From: Kiritimatiellia bacterium
GTDB taxonomy: Bacteria; Verrucomicrobiota; Kiritimatiellia; RFP12; UBA1067
Assembly: GCA_017547265.1 (NCBI GenBank)
Contig: JAFYQC010000168.1
Coordinates: 1-7,656, forward strand
Direction of reading: 5' to 3'
DNA: 7,656 bases
Position numbers and translations under genes: made by a program. The notes below the pieces were generated by a model. That model had not been told where the DNA came from, did not search any database, and worked only from the letters and a program-made list of their open reading frames with translations. Below are positions 6,419-7,656 of this stretch, piece by piece. The number at the start of each line of letters is the position of its first letter. Position 1 is the first letter of the stretch.

Positions 6419-6846
6419 AAGACGCCGTCATGACTACTGCGACGAAGACGATAAAGTTCGACGCCGCGCACGTGCTTACGAACCACGAGGGGCTTTGCAA
6501 AAACTTGCACGGCCATACCTATCGTGTTGACGTGACGGTCGCGCAGTCCGCAGACGACACGAAGGACATGGTGATCGACTTCAAGGACCTCAAGAAGATT
6601 GCCTCTGAAGTCGTCTGCGATCGCTTCGACCACGCGTTCATCTACAACACCGAGAGCGAGGGCGAACGCGAGATTGCCGACGTCGTCGAGCGGTACGGCA
6701 TGCGCACGGCGGCGATTCCTTTCCGCTCCACTGCCGAGAACCTTGCGAAGCTTTTCTTCGGCGAGCTCAAGTCTCGGATTCCCGGGCTTTACGCCGTGAA
6801 GGTCTGGGAGACGGCCGACAGCTGCGCGGAGTGCAGGCAGGCATGA
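6415..6846 (+). CDS. queD: 6-carboxy-5,6,7,8-tetrahydropterin synthase QueD
   Basis: QueD converts 7,8-dihydroneopterin triphosphate to 6-carboxytetrahydropterin, an early step toward preQ0 and the tRNA base queuosine. The 143-residue protein belongs to the 6-pyruvoyl-tetrahydropterin synthase fold. Zinc ligands are His19, His32 and His34, and the CxxxHGH motif (Cys28 to His34) typical of QueD is intact. DFKDLK (55-60), FDHAF (71-75), STAENLA (105-111) and Glu132 in VWETADSCAEC complete the expected active-site pattern. The ATG at 6415 overlaps the thioesterase stop, favouring coupled translation, with GAGGG (6401-6405) upstream. A second in-frame ATG at 6430 would give a 138-residue protein and cannot be excluded. 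No other queuosine genes (queC, queE, queF) are in the window. A related pterin synthase role is less likely given the CxxxHGH motif. Confidence 0.9.
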   Translation: MKDAVMTTATKTIKFDAAHVLTNHEGLCKNLHGHTYRVDVTVAQSADDTKDMVIDFKDLKKIASEVVCDRFDHAFIYNTESEGEREIADVVERYGMRTAAIPFRSTAENLAKLFFGELKSRIPGLYAVKVWETADSCAECRQA

Positions 6847-7394
6847 GGGTCACAGGCGGCGAGTTCTGCGGGCGGATCTTGAAGGTTCCGAAGACGGACG
6901 CAGTTCGCCCGACGCAGGACCGCGTGAGGCAGGCGCTTTTCAACATCATCCAGTGCGAAGTTCCAGGGGCCGATTTTCTAGATCTCTTCGCGGGCTCCGG
7001 CGCGGTTGGCATAGAGGCGCTTTCGCGCGGCGCTAAGTCCGCGACATTCGTTGAGCAAGACCGCCGCCACATGGCTGTCTTGAAGGAGAACCTTTCCACC
7101 CTGCGTGTCACGACCGCCAATTGCGTCATTGCCGACGTCTATCGCTGGATTGCCGCCTACTCCGGCCCCGGATTTTCCGTCGTGTATGCCGACCCGCCGT
7201 ATGCGCTCGGCGAGGAGAAGGGGTATGCGTCTGTTCTCGAGACTCTTGCCTCTCGCGGGGTCGTCCGACCAGGTGGGCTTTTCGCCGCCGAGATGACGGC
7301 GGTGCAGTCTGCGGCAGATGCGCCGCGCTGGGAGCTTATTCGCGACCGTTCCTACGGCCGCACGCGCATCTGCGTTTGGCGTCTTGGCGAGTAG
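6843..7394 (+). CDS. rsmD: 16S rRNA guanine-N2 methyltransferase RsmD
   Basis: RsmD methylates the N2 of a guanine in 16S rRNA (G966 in E. coli numbering) during assembly of the 30S subunit. The 183-residue protein is the usual length. It shows RPTQDRVRQALFN (22-34), the S-adenosylmethionine-binding loop DLFAGSGAVGIEALSRGA (47-64), an acidic VEQD (70-73) and the catalytic DPPY (117-120). RPGGLFAAE (142-150) is a typical late strand. I chose the ATG at 6843, which overlaps the queD stop as ATGA, because the protein then begins MRVTGGEFCGR like its relatives. A GTG at 6831 would add four residues. The gene ends the operon, and no downstream terminator with a T-run is visible. Confidence 0.95.
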   Translation: MRVTGGEFCGRILKVPKTDAVRPTQDRVRQALFNIIQCEVPGADFLDLFAGSGAVGIEALSRGAKSATFVEQDRRHMAVLKENLSTLRVTTANCVIADVYRWIAAYSGPGFSVVYADPPYALGEEKGYASVLETLASRGVVRPGGLFAAEMTAVQSAADAPRWELIRDRSYGRTRICVWRLGE

Positions 7395-7432
7395 TCCGCA
7401 GTTGTGCTTTGTGCGGGTTTGCCTGACATCGT

Positions 7433-7592
7433 GCGGCTTTGTTTCGGGCAACCGTGCTCGCCTTGCGAGAGCGGCCGATTCCGGCGTCCTTCGCCCCGCT
7501 CGGCGTATACATATACGCCGTCGGGGGCGAGTCCTGCCGTAATCGTCTCACTCTCGAAGGTTCCGCCCGGCTTCGGCCCGAAACAAAGCCGC
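7433..7592. repeat. Perfect 17-bp inverted repeat enclosing 126 bases
   Basis: The left arm GCGGCTTTGTTTCGGGC (7433-7449) and the right arm GCCCGAAACAAAGCCGC (7576-7592) are exact reverse complements. As RNA the pairing extends outward through one G-U wobble (7432 with 7593) and one G-C pair (7431 with 7594). The arms lie 126 bases apart and the interior is itself rich in hairpins. The arms could be terminal inverted repeats of a small element or the closing stem of a multi-branch RNA. The right arm is directly preceded by the CTTCG half of another small stem, which would stack on this one. Confidence 0.85.
7491..7530. repeat. 40-base imperfect hairpin with a 20-base near-palindrome core
   Basis: The core arms CGGCGTATA (7501-7509) and TATACGCCG (7512-7520) are exact reverse complements with only CA between them. 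After a symmetric three-base mismatch on each side (7498-7500 and 7521-7523), pairing resumes for seven bases: TCGCCCC (7491-7497) with GGGGCGA (7524-7530). As RNA the tip would open to a larger loop because two bases cannot close a turn. As duplex DNA the core looks like a dyad-symmetric protein-binding site. There is no T-run, so it is not a classic intrinsic terminator for rsmD. Confidence 0.8.
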
Positions 7593-7656
7593 GCATGGCC
7601 CCCTCGGGAGCTGGGCAAACGTCGCATGCGTTCGTCTCTCGCTTCGGGGAAAAGCG

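Larger units (their letters stand above)
7395..7656. other. Non-coding region with dense inverted-repeat structure
   Basis: These 262 bases after rsmD hold no supported gene. Short open frames exist on both strands, but none shows a family motif or a ribosome-binding site I trust. What stands out is complementarity. A 7-bp outer pairing (7417-7423 with 7614-7620) and a perfect 17-bp pairing (7433-7449 with 7576-7592) enclose small hairpins at 7457-7469 (CTCGC/GCGAG) and 7474-7485 (GCCG/CGGC), a large imperfect hairpin at 7491-7530, and CGAAG/CTTCG at 7555-7559 and 7571-7575. A further small stem, CGCTT (7640-7644) with AAGCG (7652-7656), closes at the window edge. I do not recognise tmRNA, RNase P RNA, SRP RNA, 6S RNA or a tRNA in it. 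It may be a structured RNA, a non-autonomous mobile repeat, or the 3' untranslated region of the operon. Confidence 0.6.

Noticed and set aside
7433..7592. Intrinsic terminator for the rsmD operon
   Set aside because: The 17-bp arms are 126 bases apart, and no T-run follows either them or the inner hairpin. Factor-dependent termination in the region remains possible.
7336..7596. Second minus-strand open frame of 86 codons in the same region
   Set aside because: It overlaps the other minus-strand frame and is Arg/Ser/Ala-rich without motifs, typical of a shadow frame.
7352..7627. Minus-strand open frame of 91 codons
   Set aside because: It overlaps the rsmD end, spans the whole inverted-repeat structure, and shows no family motif or convincing ribosome-binding site. 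A stretch around 7500-7580 reads almost protein-like, so homologues in related genomes would change this view.
7395..7656. tRNA, tmRNA, RNase P RNA or SRP RNA
   Set aside because: No cloverleaf, no T-arm GTTCRANNC set, and none of the conserved cores of tmRNA, RNase P RNA or SRP RNA seen on either strand.

Overview
The window holds eight complete protein-coding genes and the last codons of a ninth, all on the + strand and tightly packed, followed by about 260 bases with no convincing gene. It is a GC-rich bacterial chromosome (roughly 60% G+C by eye). The gene content is housekeeping and does not fix the phylum. The TOPRIM variant of the primase (EGQID in place of the usual EGYMD) and the AT-rich TTTCAAC-type tracts dropped into a GC-rich genome remind me of the Planctomycetes-Verrucomicrobia-Lentisphaerae/Kiritimatiellae group. 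That placement is an inference from memory, not a demonstrated fact.

Region 1 (1-2093): the 3' end of an unrecognised gene, then DNA primase dnaG. The dnaG gene carries an unusual low-complexity insert made of TTTCAAC-like heptamers, followed almost directly by a perfect 10-bp hairpin (1490-1547). A second tract of the same repeat family begins at the end of dnaG, supplies its stop codon, and fills most of the gap before the next gene.

Region 2 (2094-5968): a translationally coupled four-gene cluster of the MoxR/Bat type: a MoxR AAA+ ATPase, a soluble DUF58 von Willebrand factor A (VWA)-like protein, a single-span membrane protein resembling a short BatD, and a BatA-type membrane VWA protein. 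MoxR ATPases and VWA proteins usually act together as chaperone- or assembly-like systems at the cell envelope; the substrate here is unknown. BatB, BatC and BatE are absent from the window.

Region 3 (5969-7394): a near-perfect extended -10 element lies so close to the next ATG that the mRNA may be leaderless. It would drive a three-gene operon of a YbgC-type hotdog thioesterase, QueD (queuosine/7-deazapurine synthesis) and RsmD (16S rRNA guanine-N2 methyltransferase), joined by 4-base ATGA overlaps.

Region 4 (7395-7656): no supported gene, but dense inverted-repeat structure. A perfect 17-bp inverted repeat encloses several smaller hairpins, including a 20-base near-palindrome. This is the least explained part of the window and a candidate for a structured RNA or a non-autonomous repeat element.
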